Shown piece by piece: positions 1 to 6,566 of a stretch of 16,501 bases of DNA; positions within the stretch are counted from its first letter, which is position 1; each line of letters opens with the position of its first letter. Where the stretch lies: contig JAEZYO010000555.1 of NCBI GenBank assembly GCA_023419055.1, positions 1 to 16,501 on the forward strand, written 5' to 3'. The notes beneath the pieces were generated by a model. That model saw nothing but the letters and a program-made list of their open reading frames with translations. It ran no database searches and was not told the DNA's origin. The translations under genes were made by a program, and so were the position numbers. This DNA is from Pseudomonadota bacterium. Its GTDB lineage: Bacteria > Myxococcota > Polyangia > Polyangiales > Polyangiaceae.

Positions 1-264
1 GCGCACCATCACGCGTAAGGGCGAGGCGGAACGGACGTCGATCCGAAGTCGATGTACGAGGCGGCGCCCAAGTTTGCCGTCGACGTTGCTCGACCAAGCG
101 CCATGACCACCCACGAGGACGGGTCTGCGTCCGGACCTCGGCGGACCTCGCTGCCACAGGGCACCACGGCGCCGCGAGGGCCTATGGCTCCGTTAGCCTG
201 AAGGCCGGTCCAAGAGTCCGAAACTTGCGCTCCGCGGCTCGACCGAGTAGTGAGGCGCGCCCCT
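1..264. other. Left-edge stretch without a convincing gene
   Basis: I find no recognisable protein, RNA gene or repeat here. Several frames stay open because the sequence is GC-rich, including a 93-codon minus-strand frame across 9-290, but their translations are rich in Arg, Ala, Ser and Pro and resemble no family I know. A short plus-strand frame entering at base 2 stops near 113 and could be the tail of a gene starting outside the window, but nothing supports this beyond its being open. Confidence 0.4.
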
Positions 265-441
265 ATGACGGACTCCGTGCGCAAGCCCATTCAGAAACCC
301 GGTTCGTCCACCCGCGCGGCGCAGATCGAGGCGCTGGACGCGATGTGCAAGGCTCGCCCGCTTCGCCCTCCGACGGCGACGCGGCCGGAGGTGCGCGTCG
401 TCAGGAAGCCGCTGCCGAACGGGCAGATCCCCAACTTCTGA
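265..441 (+). CDS. Possible small hypothetical protein (58 aa)
   Basis: This short ORF starts at the ATG at 265 (an upstream in-frame GTG at 250 is also possible) and ends just 14 bases before the stop of the convergent CLC gene. About 52 of 58 codons end in G or C, which matches the neighbouring real genes and favours true coding. The product is basic and rich in Pro, Arg and Lys, with no signal peptide, membrane segment or cysteine pattern, and ends in NGQIPNF. No clear ribosome binding site is visible. I do not recognise a family. It could be a chance frame, as GC-rich DNA often leaves one open. Confidence 0.35.
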   Translation: MTDSVRKPIQKPGSSTRAAQIEALDAMCKARPLRPPTATRPEVRVVRKPLPNGQIPNF

Positions 442-455
442 GCGACGCCGGGAGG

Positions 456-1811
456 CTACCCGTGGGAAGGCGCGCGCCTCCACAAGAACGGTAGCTTCGT
501 CATTCTGTCCACCATGATGGCGGCGCCCGCGCCCGCGACGGACGCGATCACCACGGTGCCCAAGCAGGTCAGCGTGGCCAGGCGCGGACCACCGATCCCG
601 AGGGCCATCGTCGCCGCGGTGATGGGCAACCGATAGCCGCCCGCAATGCCGCCTGCCGCGCCCGCGGTGCCGGCGAGATCGTCGCCGACACCGAGGGAAG
701 GCGCGAACACACGGCCGGAAATGTCGCCGATGGCGAGGAAGGGGACGAAGACACCACCGCAGCCTCCCGCGGCAACCGCGGCCGTGGTGGCCGCCGCCCG
801 CAGCAGCGCCACCGCGAGCAGCGCCGGTGGAAGGGCACCGCTGGTCTCTGCCCAGATGATCGCCCCACCGCCCGGGCCGATGGCGGCAGCAGGAGAGGCG
901 ACGCTCACGAGCGCCGCCGCAGTGCCCGCCAGGGCGACCCCACCGAACGCGAGCCGGACCACCGGCGAAGCCTGCCACTTCTTGGCGTAGTAGATCGCCG
1001 ACCCGGCGAGGGAGGTGATCGCTCCCGAGAGCGCGCCGATGAAGATGGCTGTTTTCAACGCTTGCGCAAGGTCCGCCGGCGGCTCTTTCGGGACGATCAG
1101 GCGAATCAGGTCGAGACCGAGGACGAGGTTGATGCCCCAACCGACCGCTCCCCCCATCAACGCGGCAATCAACCGCCGGTCCGTGAGTGGAGCGCCGTGA
1201 CGGCGGCCGAGCTCGAGCATGAAGGCGGCACCCATCAACGGCTGTCCCATCAACGCGGCTACGCCCGCGGCGCCAGCGCCGAGGGCAGCCGGTCGAAGGA
1301 TCTGCCGCCATCGACGGCCGCGATCGCCGAGCCATGCGCCGAGAGCGACGCCGATGTAGGCCGCCGGCGCCTCGGTCCCCATTGGATTTCCGAGCCCGAC
1401 GGTCGCGTAGATCGCCAGCGTGCGAATCGGCGCGAGCCGCCACGGGAAGCGCTCTTCGTGGCCGGCAGAGGCGACGACGTCGCCCGTGATGTCGGCGCGG
1501 ACCGCGCCGCGCGGGAAGGTCCTAAAGGCGTGAGTTGCGCCGGTACCACCTGATGTGGACTCGCTGCGGCCGAGGCCCTGCAGCACGAGCGCGGCCAGGG
1601 CCAACCCGAGCAGCGGGACGACGATGATCACCCAGACGGGCTTGTCGGCGATGAAATCCGTCGTCGCCTTGTGCGCCACGGTCACGAGGACGACACCGGC
1701 TCCTCCGACCAGCCCTCCGATGAGCCCCCCCGCCGCAGCGATGGCTTGCCGGGCCGCTCGCGCATCTGCCTGGGGTGGTGCTTGCCAGTCTCGTTCAATC
1801 GTTGCGGACAT
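456..1811 (-). CDS. CLC-family chloride channel/transporter
   Basis: An integral inner-membrane protein of 451 residues, close to the usual length of bacterial CLC proteins (about 470), without C-terminal CBS domains. Hydrophobic helices run through the whole chain. Visible family motifs are GTEAP at 145-149, matching the GxExP loop with the gating glutamate (Glu147), and GVFVP at 353-357, matching GxFxP of helix N. The GSGIP motif of helix D is degenerate (GTGAT near 90-94). In an alignment made from memory to E. coli ClcA, the internal proton-pathway glutamate (Glu203) is Leu201 and the chloride-coordinating Tyr445 is Ile432. The protein may therefore be a passive channel or have other coupling or selectivity. 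The start at 1811 (MSATIERDW) is preferred over the upstream ATG at 1997, because the intervening 62 residues look non-coding and helix B follows about 20 residues later. The ribosome binding site is weak. The family call is firm; the transported ion is unproven. Confidence 0.88.
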   Translation of the reverse strand: MSATIERDWQAPPQADARAARQAIAAAGGLIGGLVGGAGVVLVTVAHKATTDFIADKPVWVIIVVPLLGLALAALVLQGLGRSESTSGGTGATHAFRTFPRGAVRADITGDVVASAGHEERFPWRLAPIRTLAIYATVGLGNPMGTEAPAAYIGVALGAWLGDRGRRWRQILRPAALGAGAAGVAALMGQPLMGAAFMLELGRRHGAPLTDRRLIAALMGGAVGWGINLVLGLDLIRLIVPKEPPADLAQALKTAIFIGALSGAITSLAGSAIYYAKKWQASPVVRLAFGGVALAGTAAALVSVASPAAAIGPGGGAIIWAETSGALPPALLAVALLRAAATTAAVAAGGCGGVFVPFLAIGDISGRVFAPSLGVGDDLAGTAGAAGGIAGGYRLPITAATMALGIGGPRLATLTCLGTVVIASVAGAGAAIMVDRMTKLPFLWRRAPSHG

Positions 1812-1831
1812 GATCCGTTCGAGCACGCTCG

Positions 1832-1853
1832 GCGAAGAGAGAAGACTCTTCGC
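1832..1853 (-). promoter_or_regulatory. Perfect hairpin/operator upstream of the CLC gene
   Basis: GCGAAGAG at 1832-1839 and CTCTTCGC at 1846-1853 form a perfect 8-bp inverted repeat around a 6-base loop. It begins 21 bases upstream of the CLC start codon, so it would lie in the leader or promoter. It could be a repressor operator or an RNA hairpin affecting translation. It is too far from any gene end to be a likely terminator for a visible gene. The repeat is seen; the function is inferred. Confidence 0.4.
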
Positions 1854-2076
1854 GACGACCGCCCCTTCGAGTCTGACAGAGGGGTAGTGGTGCGTCGACT
1901 CTCGGAGCTTGGATGAGACGCGCGCTCTGGATGGCGCAAAGTGGAATTCGACGACCGAGTGGGTGCTTCTACTCGAAGGCAGCCGCGCCGCGGTCACTAC
2001 CTCCGTCGGAGTGTGAGGAGCCGCAAACTTCGCCGAGTTCCCTCTGCTATGGGTTCTGCACTAGGCTCCGCGCGTC

Positions 2077-2457
2077 ATGCGCTACCCCTGTCCGTGCTGT
2101 GGCCACCTGGTCTTCGACGAGAAGCCGGGCTCCGAGGATATCTGCCTGGTTTGCTTCTGGGAGGATGACCTCCCTCAGCTCCGCTGGCCCGATCTCGCCG
2201 AAGGCGCCAACGCGGTTTCACTCCGGGCGGCGCAGAAGAATTACGCCGAATGCGGCGCGATCGAGCAGCGTTTCGAAGGCGACGTGCGGAAGGCGCGCGA
2301 TGACGAGCCGCTCGACCCGGAGTTTCGCCCCATCGGCGAGCAGGATTCGTTCGAGGGTATCGAAGACAGCGCTCCCTGGCCGGAAGACGTGACGGCGCTT
2401 TACTATTGGCGGCCGAACTTCTGGCGCAAGCAGAGCGCGCCATCACTCGAGAACTGA
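2077..2457 (+). CDS. CPCC family cysteine-rich protein
   Basis: A small soluble protein of 126 residues that opens with YPCPCCGH (Cys5, Cys7, Cys8), followed by ICLVCFWEDD with Cys23 and Cys26. These two cysteine clusters are the hallmark of the CPCC cysteine-rich domain family and probably bind one zinc ion. The following GANAVSLRAAQKNYAECGA segment is also typical of the family. The function of the family is not established; members are often scattered near toxin or immunity genes, but no such partner is visible here. The ATG at 2077 is chosen because the cysteine motif begins at residue 5; no strong ribosome binding site is seen. The gene converges on rtcR, with 5 bases between the two stops. 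Confidence 0.85.
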   Translation: MRYPCPCCGHLVFDEKPGSEDICLVCFWEDDLPQLRWPDLAEGANAVSLRAAQKNYAECGAIEQRFEGDVRKARDDEPLDPEFRPIGEQDSFEGIEDSAPWPEDVTALYYWRPNFWRKQSAPSLEN

Positions 2458-2462
2458 AGGCG

Positions 2463-4052
2463 TCAGCTCCGCTTCAGCTCGCTGAAATCGAGGTCGAAGC
2501 GGCCCAGGTACTTACGCAGCCGGTCGGCGTCGTTCACGCTGGTGCGCTCGGCGCGCGACGCCGCGAACAGCTCGCGACCGGCGGCGGACAGGGAGCGCGC
2601 GCTGCGACACACGTCGAGCACGTCTTCGAGCTGCACGCGGTCGAAGCGATCCAGCCGCGCGGCGCGCTCGGCCCCCAGCGCCTGCACCACGAGCCGAGCT
2701 CCCGCGTCGGCCGGGCTCGGCGCGGCACCCGTCAGGCGCTCGAGCTCTTCATTCACGACGCTTTCGGTGATGCGGCCACCTTCCGAGAGCGTGGCCATGC
2801 GCGTGATCGCGGCGTCGAAATCGCGAAAATTGCCCGGCCAGGTCCAGGCGCGGGCAAACTCGAGGAAGCGCTCCTTGGCCTCGCGGCTCATCGTGACGTT
2901 GACGCCGAGGGCGTGCGACACCTGCGCGAGCTCGAACTCGAGGTTCGGCGCGATGTCCTCGGGGCGTTCGTGGAGCGCGGGCAGCGCGAAACACCAGAGG
3001 TTGATGCGCGCGAACAGGTCCTCGCGAAACTCCCCGCGAGCGATGAGCGCCCGCAGGTCTCGGTTCGTGCCACAGAGCAGCTGAAAGTCGCTGCTCTGCT
3101 CGCGATCCGACCCCATGGGGTAAAACACCTTTTCTTCGATCGCGCGGAGCAGCATGGCCTGCTCGTCGCCGCCGAGCTCCCCCACTTCGTCCAGGAAGAG
3201 GACGCCCTTGTCGGCCTTCCTCAAGAGGCCCGGGCGATCTGCCGTGGCGCCGGTGAACGCGCCTTTGGTGTGGCCGAAGAGGGTGCTCATGGCCGCGTCT
3301 CCGCGCAAGGTCGCGCAGTTCAGCTCCGCGAACTGACCTGAAACCTGGCGCCGCGCTTTCTTGAGCTCGAAGATACGCTTCGCGAGCTTGCTCTTGCCCG
3401 CGCCGGTCGGCCCCGTGAGCAGGATGGGCGCTCGCGACGCGATCGACACTCGCTCGATGCGCTCGATGAGAGCATTGAAGCGCGCGTTCTTCGTCGCGAT
3501 ACCGGACTTCAGGAACGAGTGAGCTTCTGCCTTCTCGATCTTGAAGCGCGCGGAGAGGCGGTCGTATTTCGAGAGGTCGAGATCGATGATCGCGTAGTTG
3601 CCGGGCCGCTGAGGCCTCCGGTCGCCCGGCGAGGTCTGGAGGAGCCGCGCGGGGAAGTAGCGCGACTCGGTGAGCAGGAACAAGCAGATCTGCGCGACGT
3701 GCGTGCCCGTCGTGATGTGTACGTGGTACTCTTCTCGATCGGGGTCGAACGGATAGCGTTTCGCAAACTCGTGCAGCTTCTCGTACACGTGCTCGAAGTC
3801 CCACGGGTCCCGGAAATCCATCGAGTGCGCCACGATCTTCGTTTCGGGCGAGACGTGCTCGATGTCGGCGCTGACCTGCCTGAGCAGGTCCGAATCCTTG
3901 GTGCCATGGAGTAGCTCCAGACGGTCGACCAGCAGGTCCTCCTGCTGGGCCAGCGCTACCGTAGGGCGCCAGCGCTCCCAGCGCGCGTTGCCCTTCCCGA
4001 CGTCCAGCGTCGTCCCCAAGATGCCGAAGACCACGAGCTTCTTGCGCGCCAT
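2463..4052 (-). CDS. rtcR: Sigma-54-dependent regulator RtcR of the RNA repair operon
   Basis: The transcriptional activator of rtcBA. At 529 residues it is nearly the length of E. coli RtcR. The N-terminal part (about 1-180) is the RtcR-type CARF sensor domain, which in characterised homologues represses the ATPase until an RNA-derived ligand binds. The central AAA+ domain has Walker A GPTGAGKS (214-221), the sigma-54 contact loop GAFTGA (264-269), Walker B LFLDE (285-289) and an arginine-finger region REDLFARIN (343-351). The C-terminal part (about 470-525) holds the predicted DNA-binding helix-turn-helix and ends in the family-typical DADRLRKYLGRFDLDF. All motifs are intact, so it should be functional. 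It is divergent from rtcB across 124 bases, the same layout as in E. coli. The start is the ATG at 4052 (MARKKLVVFG), which begins the first beta strand of the CARF domain; its ribosome binding site is weak. Confidence 0.97.
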   Translation of the reverse strand: MARKKLVVFGILGTTLDVGKGNARWERWRPTVALAQQEDLLVDRLELLHGTKDSDLLRQVSADIEHVSPETKIVAHSMDFRDPWDFEHVYEKLHEFAKRYPFDPDREEYHVHITTGTHVAQICLFLLTESRYFPARLLQTSPGDRRPQRPGNYAIIDLDLSKYDRLSARFKIEKAEAHSFLKSGIATKNARFNALIERIERVSIASRAPILLTGPTGAGKSKLAKRIFELKKARRQVSGQFAELNCATLRGDAAMSTLFGHTKGAFTGATADRPGLLRKADKGVLFLDEVGELGGDEQAMLLRAIEEKVFYPMGSDREQSSDFQLLCGTNRDLRALIARGEFREDLFARINLWCFALPALHERPEDIAPNLEFELAQVSHALGVNVTMSREAKERFLEFARAWTWPGNFRDFDAAITRMATLSEGGRITESVVNEELERLTGAAPSPADAGARLVVQALGAERAARLDRFDRVQLEDVLDVCRSARSLSAAGRELFAASRAERTSVNDADRLRKYLGRFDLDFSELKRS

Positions 4053-4078
4053 AGCGCAGCATATCTCACAGTATCGAG

Positions 4079-4096
4079 CCTATCTTGGTGGATAGG
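4079..4096. promoter_or_regulatory. Inverted repeat, candidate RtcR binding site
   Basis: CCTATC (4079-4084) and GATAGG (4091-4096) form a perfect 6-bp inverted repeat around TTGGTG. Additional TATC copies lie at 4062 and 4072, so TATC/GATA motifs recur at about one helical turn (4062, 4072, 4081, 4091). The centre lies about 87 bp upstream of the inferred rtcB start site, a usual distance for enhancer-like sites of sigma-54 activators, and about 35 bp upstream of the rtcR start codon, which would also allow autoregulation. The repeat is seen; RtcR binding is inferred. Confidence 0.5.
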
Positions 4097-4148
4097 ACCT
4101 GCAATAACGATTCTTAATTGTTTCGAAGGCTTAGCAGGGTGCAGCGGC

Positions 4149-4164
4149 TGGCATCGCGCGTGCA
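4149..4164 (+). promoter_or_regulatory. Sigma-54 (-24/-12) promoter for rtcBA
   Basis: TGGCATCGCGCGTGCA keeps the invariant GG and GC pairs with exactly 10 bases between them (GG 4150-4151, GC 4162-4163) and matches TGGCA and TGCA of the consensus. It faces rtcB, whose partner rtcR encodes a sigma-54 activator. Transcription would start near 4175, only about 2 bases before the rtcB ATG at 4177, so the message would be almost leaderless and the GGAG at 4172-4175 would lie at or before its 5' end. An AT-rich tract at 4103-4130 upstream could help DNA bending. Confidence 0.6.
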
Positions 4165-4176
4165 GTCTCGCGGAGC

Positions 4177-5406
4177 ATGGAAACGACCTACTCGCACCGT
4201 ACGCTCGAAACCGCTGGCAAGCCGATCAAGGCGTGGACCCTCGGGGTGGAGTTCGAGGCCGAAGCCGAGGCTCAGCTCCGCCGGGTCGCGTCGCTCCCGT
4301 TCATCCACAAGTGGGTGTCGGTGATGCCCGACGTGCACGCGGGGATCGGTGCGACCGTGGGCTCGGTGATCGCGACCAAGGGCGCGATCATTCCGGCGGC
4401 GGTCGGTGTGGATATCGGTTGCGGGATGATCGCGGCTCGCACCACGCTCACGGCTTCGGATCTGCCGGACGACTTGCGCGCGCTGCGCACCGCCATCGAA
4501 GCGGCGGTCCCGCACGGCCGTACCGCGAACGGTGGGCCCGGGGATCGCGGGGCGTGGGGTCGGTTGCCCCCGCCGGTAGCGGCGGCTTGGGCCGAGCTCG
4601 CGCCGGGCTACCAGGCCTTGATCGACCAGTTTCCCAAGCTCGATCGCGGCGTGACCGCGCAGCACCTCGGGACGCTCGGGACGGGTAACCACTTCATCGA
4701 GGTGTGCCTGGACGAGGCAGATCGCGTCTGGTTCATGCTGCACTCCGGCTCGCGCGGAGTGGGTAACCGGATCGGGAGCTTCTTCATCGAGCTTGCCAAG
4801 AAGGAGATGCGTACCTGGCTCGTGAACTTGCCGGACGAGAACCTGGCTTACCTGCCCGAAGGGACGCAGCACTTCGATCACTACTGGACGGCGGTCGGCT
4901 GGGCGCAGAAGTTCGCGGCCAAGAACCGGGAGCTCATGACGGCGGCCGTCGTGCAGGTGGCGAAGAACAGCGGGAAGCTCCCGCCGTTCGAGTTGACCGA
5001 CACGGCCGTGAACTGTCACCACAACTACGTGGCGCGCGAGCACCACTACGGCGCGAACGTGCTCGTAACCCGCAAGGGTGCAGTGCGGGCGGGCGAGGGT
5101 GAGCTCGGCATCATCCCCGGGAGCATGGGCGCCAAGTCGTTCATCGTGCGCGGCAAGGGTAGTAAGGAGAGCTTTTGTTCGTGCAGCCACGGCGCGGGTC
5201 GAAAGATGTCGCGCACGGCGGCGAAGAAGGCTTTCTCCCTCGAAGATCACGCCGAGGCGACGAAGGGTATCGAGTGTCGCAAGGACGCCGACGTGATCGA
5301 CGAGACCCCGGCGGCTTACAAGTCGATCGACGCCGTGATGGACGCCCAGCGCGAGCTGGTGGATATCGTCCACACTTTGCGACAAGTCGTGTGCGTGAAG
5401 GGTTGA
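4177..5406 (+). CDS. rtcB: RNA-splicing ligase RtcB (3'-phosphate/5'-OH RNA ligase)
   Basis: A GTP- and Mn2+-dependent ligase that joins RNA 3'-phosphate or 2',3'-cyclic phosphate ends to 5'-OH ends, acting in cytoplasmic RNA repair. Its 409 residues match the E. coli class (408). Seen motifs: MPDVHAG (50-56), VDIGCGM with Asp79 and Cys82 as metal ligands, GTGNHFIE with Asn171 and His172, HSGSRGVGN with His189, and SHGAGR with His338, the expected guanylylated nucleophile (E. coli His337). The C-terminal ECRKDADVIDETPAAYKSID block is complete. The start METTYSHRTL gives the usual N-terminus. It is the first gene of a two-gene operon, with rtcA following after 10 bases, and is very likely driven by the sigma-54 promoter under RtcR. 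No sign of damage or recent transfer. Confidence 0.98.
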   Translation: METTYSHRTLETAGKPIKAWTLGVEFEAEAEAQLRRVASLPFIHKWVSVMPDVHAGIGATVGSVIATKGAIIPAAVGVDIGCGMIAARTTLTASDLPDDLRALRTAIEAAVPHGRTANGGPGDRGAWGRLPPPVAAAWAELAPGYQALIDQFPKLDRGVTAQHLGTLGTGNHFIEVCLDEADRVWFMLHSGSRGVGNRIGSFFIELAKKEMRTWLVNLPDENLAYLPEGTQHFDHYWTAVGWAQKFAAKNRELMTAAVVQVAKNSGKLPPFELTDTAVNCHHNYVAREHHYGANVLVTRKGAVRAGEGELGIIPGSMGAKSFIVRGKGSKESFCSCSHGAGRKMSRTAAKKAFSLEDHAEATKGIECRKDADVIDETPAAYKSIDAVMDAQRELVDIVHTLRQVVCVKG

Positions 5407-5416
5407 AGGAACGAAA

Positions 5417-6469
5417 GTGATCACGATCGACGGCTCCATGGGCGAGGGCGGCGGCCAAGTGCTGCGGTCCTCGCTCGCCCTCTCCCTCTTGACCGGCACC
5501 CCGCTCCGCATCGAAAAGATCCGGGCGGGTCGGGCGCGGCCGGGCTTGATGCGCCAACACCTGGTGGCGGTGCACGCCGCCACCACCATCTCGAACGCGC
5601 GAGTGTCGGGCGCCGAGCTCGGCTCCCGCGAGCTCACGTTTCACCCCGGCGCGGTGCAGGGCGGCGACTACCGCTTCGCGATCGGGAGCGCCGGTAGCAC
5701 CACGCTCGTGTTTCAAACCATCTTGCTGCCGCTCCTCCTGGGCTCCTCCGTCCCGTCGGTGCTCCACTTCGAAGGCGGCACCCACAATCCCATGGCGCCG
5801 CCGTTCGACTTCCTGAAGCGCTGCTTCTTGCCGCTCCTTTCGCGCATGGGCGCGCGTGTGGAGGTCGAGCTCGAGCGCCCCGGGTTCTACCCGGCGGGTG
5901 GCGGGCGCTGGTCCGCCACGGTGCACCCGCTCGCGGAGCTCTCCCGCCTGGACCTGCTCGAGCGCGGCGAGGTCCGCGCTCGAGGCGCGGAGTCGCTCTG
6001 CGCCGGCATCTCGGGTTCGATCGGCGTGCGCCAAATGGATGCCCTATCCGCAGCGCTCGGCTGGGATCGGGCGCATTGCCGGCCGCGCATGATTTCCGGC
6101 ACCCTCGGCCCCGGTAACGCGCTCATCGCCACCATCGAGAGCGAGCACGTGACCGAGCAAGTCACCGGCTTCGGTGAGCGCGGCGTCTCCTCCGAGAAGA
6201 TCGCGGCCGGCGTCAGCGAGGAGGTGCGGCGCTACCTCGCTCTTGGCGTGCCCGTGGGCGAGCACCTCGCCGATCAGTTGCTCCTGCCCATGGCGCTCGG
6301 TAAGGGCGGTAGCTTCCGCACCCTCGAGCCGTCCCTGCACTCTCGGACTCAGCTCGAACTGTTGAAGCTCTTCATCGGCGCAGAGGCGCGCGCCACCGAA
6401 GAGAGCGCGGGAGTCTGGCGCATCGACGTGCACGCTGCGAGCTGGAAGCGGCGTCTTACGGCGCCGTGA
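5417..6469 (+). CDS. rtcA: RNA 3'-terminal phosphate cyclase RtcA
   Basis: An ATP-dependent enzyme that converts RNA 3'-phosphate to 2',3'-cyclic phosphate (and can adenylylate 5'-phosphate ends), supplying substrate for RtcB. It has 350 residues, close to the family length of about 340. The N-terminus has IDGSMGEGGGQVLRSSLALS; GGTHNPMAPPFDFL lies at 120-133, YPAGGG at 158-163, and HLADQLLLPMAL at 283-294. EPSLHSRTQ places His308 where E. coli RtcA has its adenylylated His309. The start is a GTG at 5417, with AAGGA at 5405-5409 as ribosome binding site; MITIDGSMGEGGGQ matches the normal family start. Translation is probably coupled to rtcB, whose stop overlaps this ribosome binding site. Confidence 0.97.
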   Translation: MITIDGSMGEGGGQVLRSSLALSLLTGTPLRIEKIRAGRARPGLMRQHLVAVHAATTISNARVSGAELGSRELTFHPGAVQGGDYRFAIGSAGSTTLVFQTILLPLLLGSSVPSVLHFEGGTHNPMAPPFDFLKRCFLPLLSRMGARVEVELERPGFYPAGGGRWSATVHPLAELSRLDLLERGEVRARGAESLCAGISGSIGVRQMDALSAALGWDRAHCRPRMISGTLGPGNALIATIESEHVTEQVTGFGERGVSSEKIAAGVSEEVRRYLALGVPVGEHLADQLLLPMALGKGGSFRTLEPSLHSRTQLELLKLFIGAEARATEESAGVWRIDVHAASWKRRLTAP

Positions 6470-6498
6470 CGTCGGCGCGCCACACCTTCACGGGTGGC

Positions 6499-6539
6499 TC
6501 GCCAGGCTCGGTCGAGGTCGTGAGGGAGGAGCCAGGCGA
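6499..6539. terminator. Hairpin between convergent rtcA and AraC-type gene
   Basis: TCGCCAGGCTC (6499-6509) and GAGCCAGGCGA (6529-6539) form an 11-bp stem with one A-A mismatch and a 19-base loop. It lies 30 bases after the rtcA stop and 28 bases after the stop of the opposing regulator gene, so it could end transcription from both sides. No T-run follows on either strand, so it is not a textbook intrinsic terminator. Confidence 0.4.
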
Positions 6540-6566
6540 AGACCGACTGCGTGCCGCAAGATCTAT

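Noticed and set aside
9..290. 93-codon minus-strand frame at the left edge
   Set aside because: There is no ribosome binding site, recognisable motif or signal. It overlaps the somewhat better small ORF on the other strand.
1812..2076. A possible fluoride riboswitch upstream of the CLC gene
   Set aside because: A hairpin is present but I cannot find the conserved fluoride-riboswitch sequence pattern.
2406..3341. 311-codon plus-strand frame across rtcR
   Set aside because: It is antisense to rtcR and overlaps the CPCC gene end. There are no motifs of its own.
4087..4103. Second sigma-54-like site (GG...TGCAATA) upstream of rtcB
   Set aside because: The spacing between GG and GC is 9 or 12 bases instead of the required 10.
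4114..5637. 507-codon open frame on the minus strand across rtcB
   Set aside because: It is antisense to the well-supported rtcB and rtcA. GC-rich wobble positions leave the opposite frame open, and the translation resembles no family.
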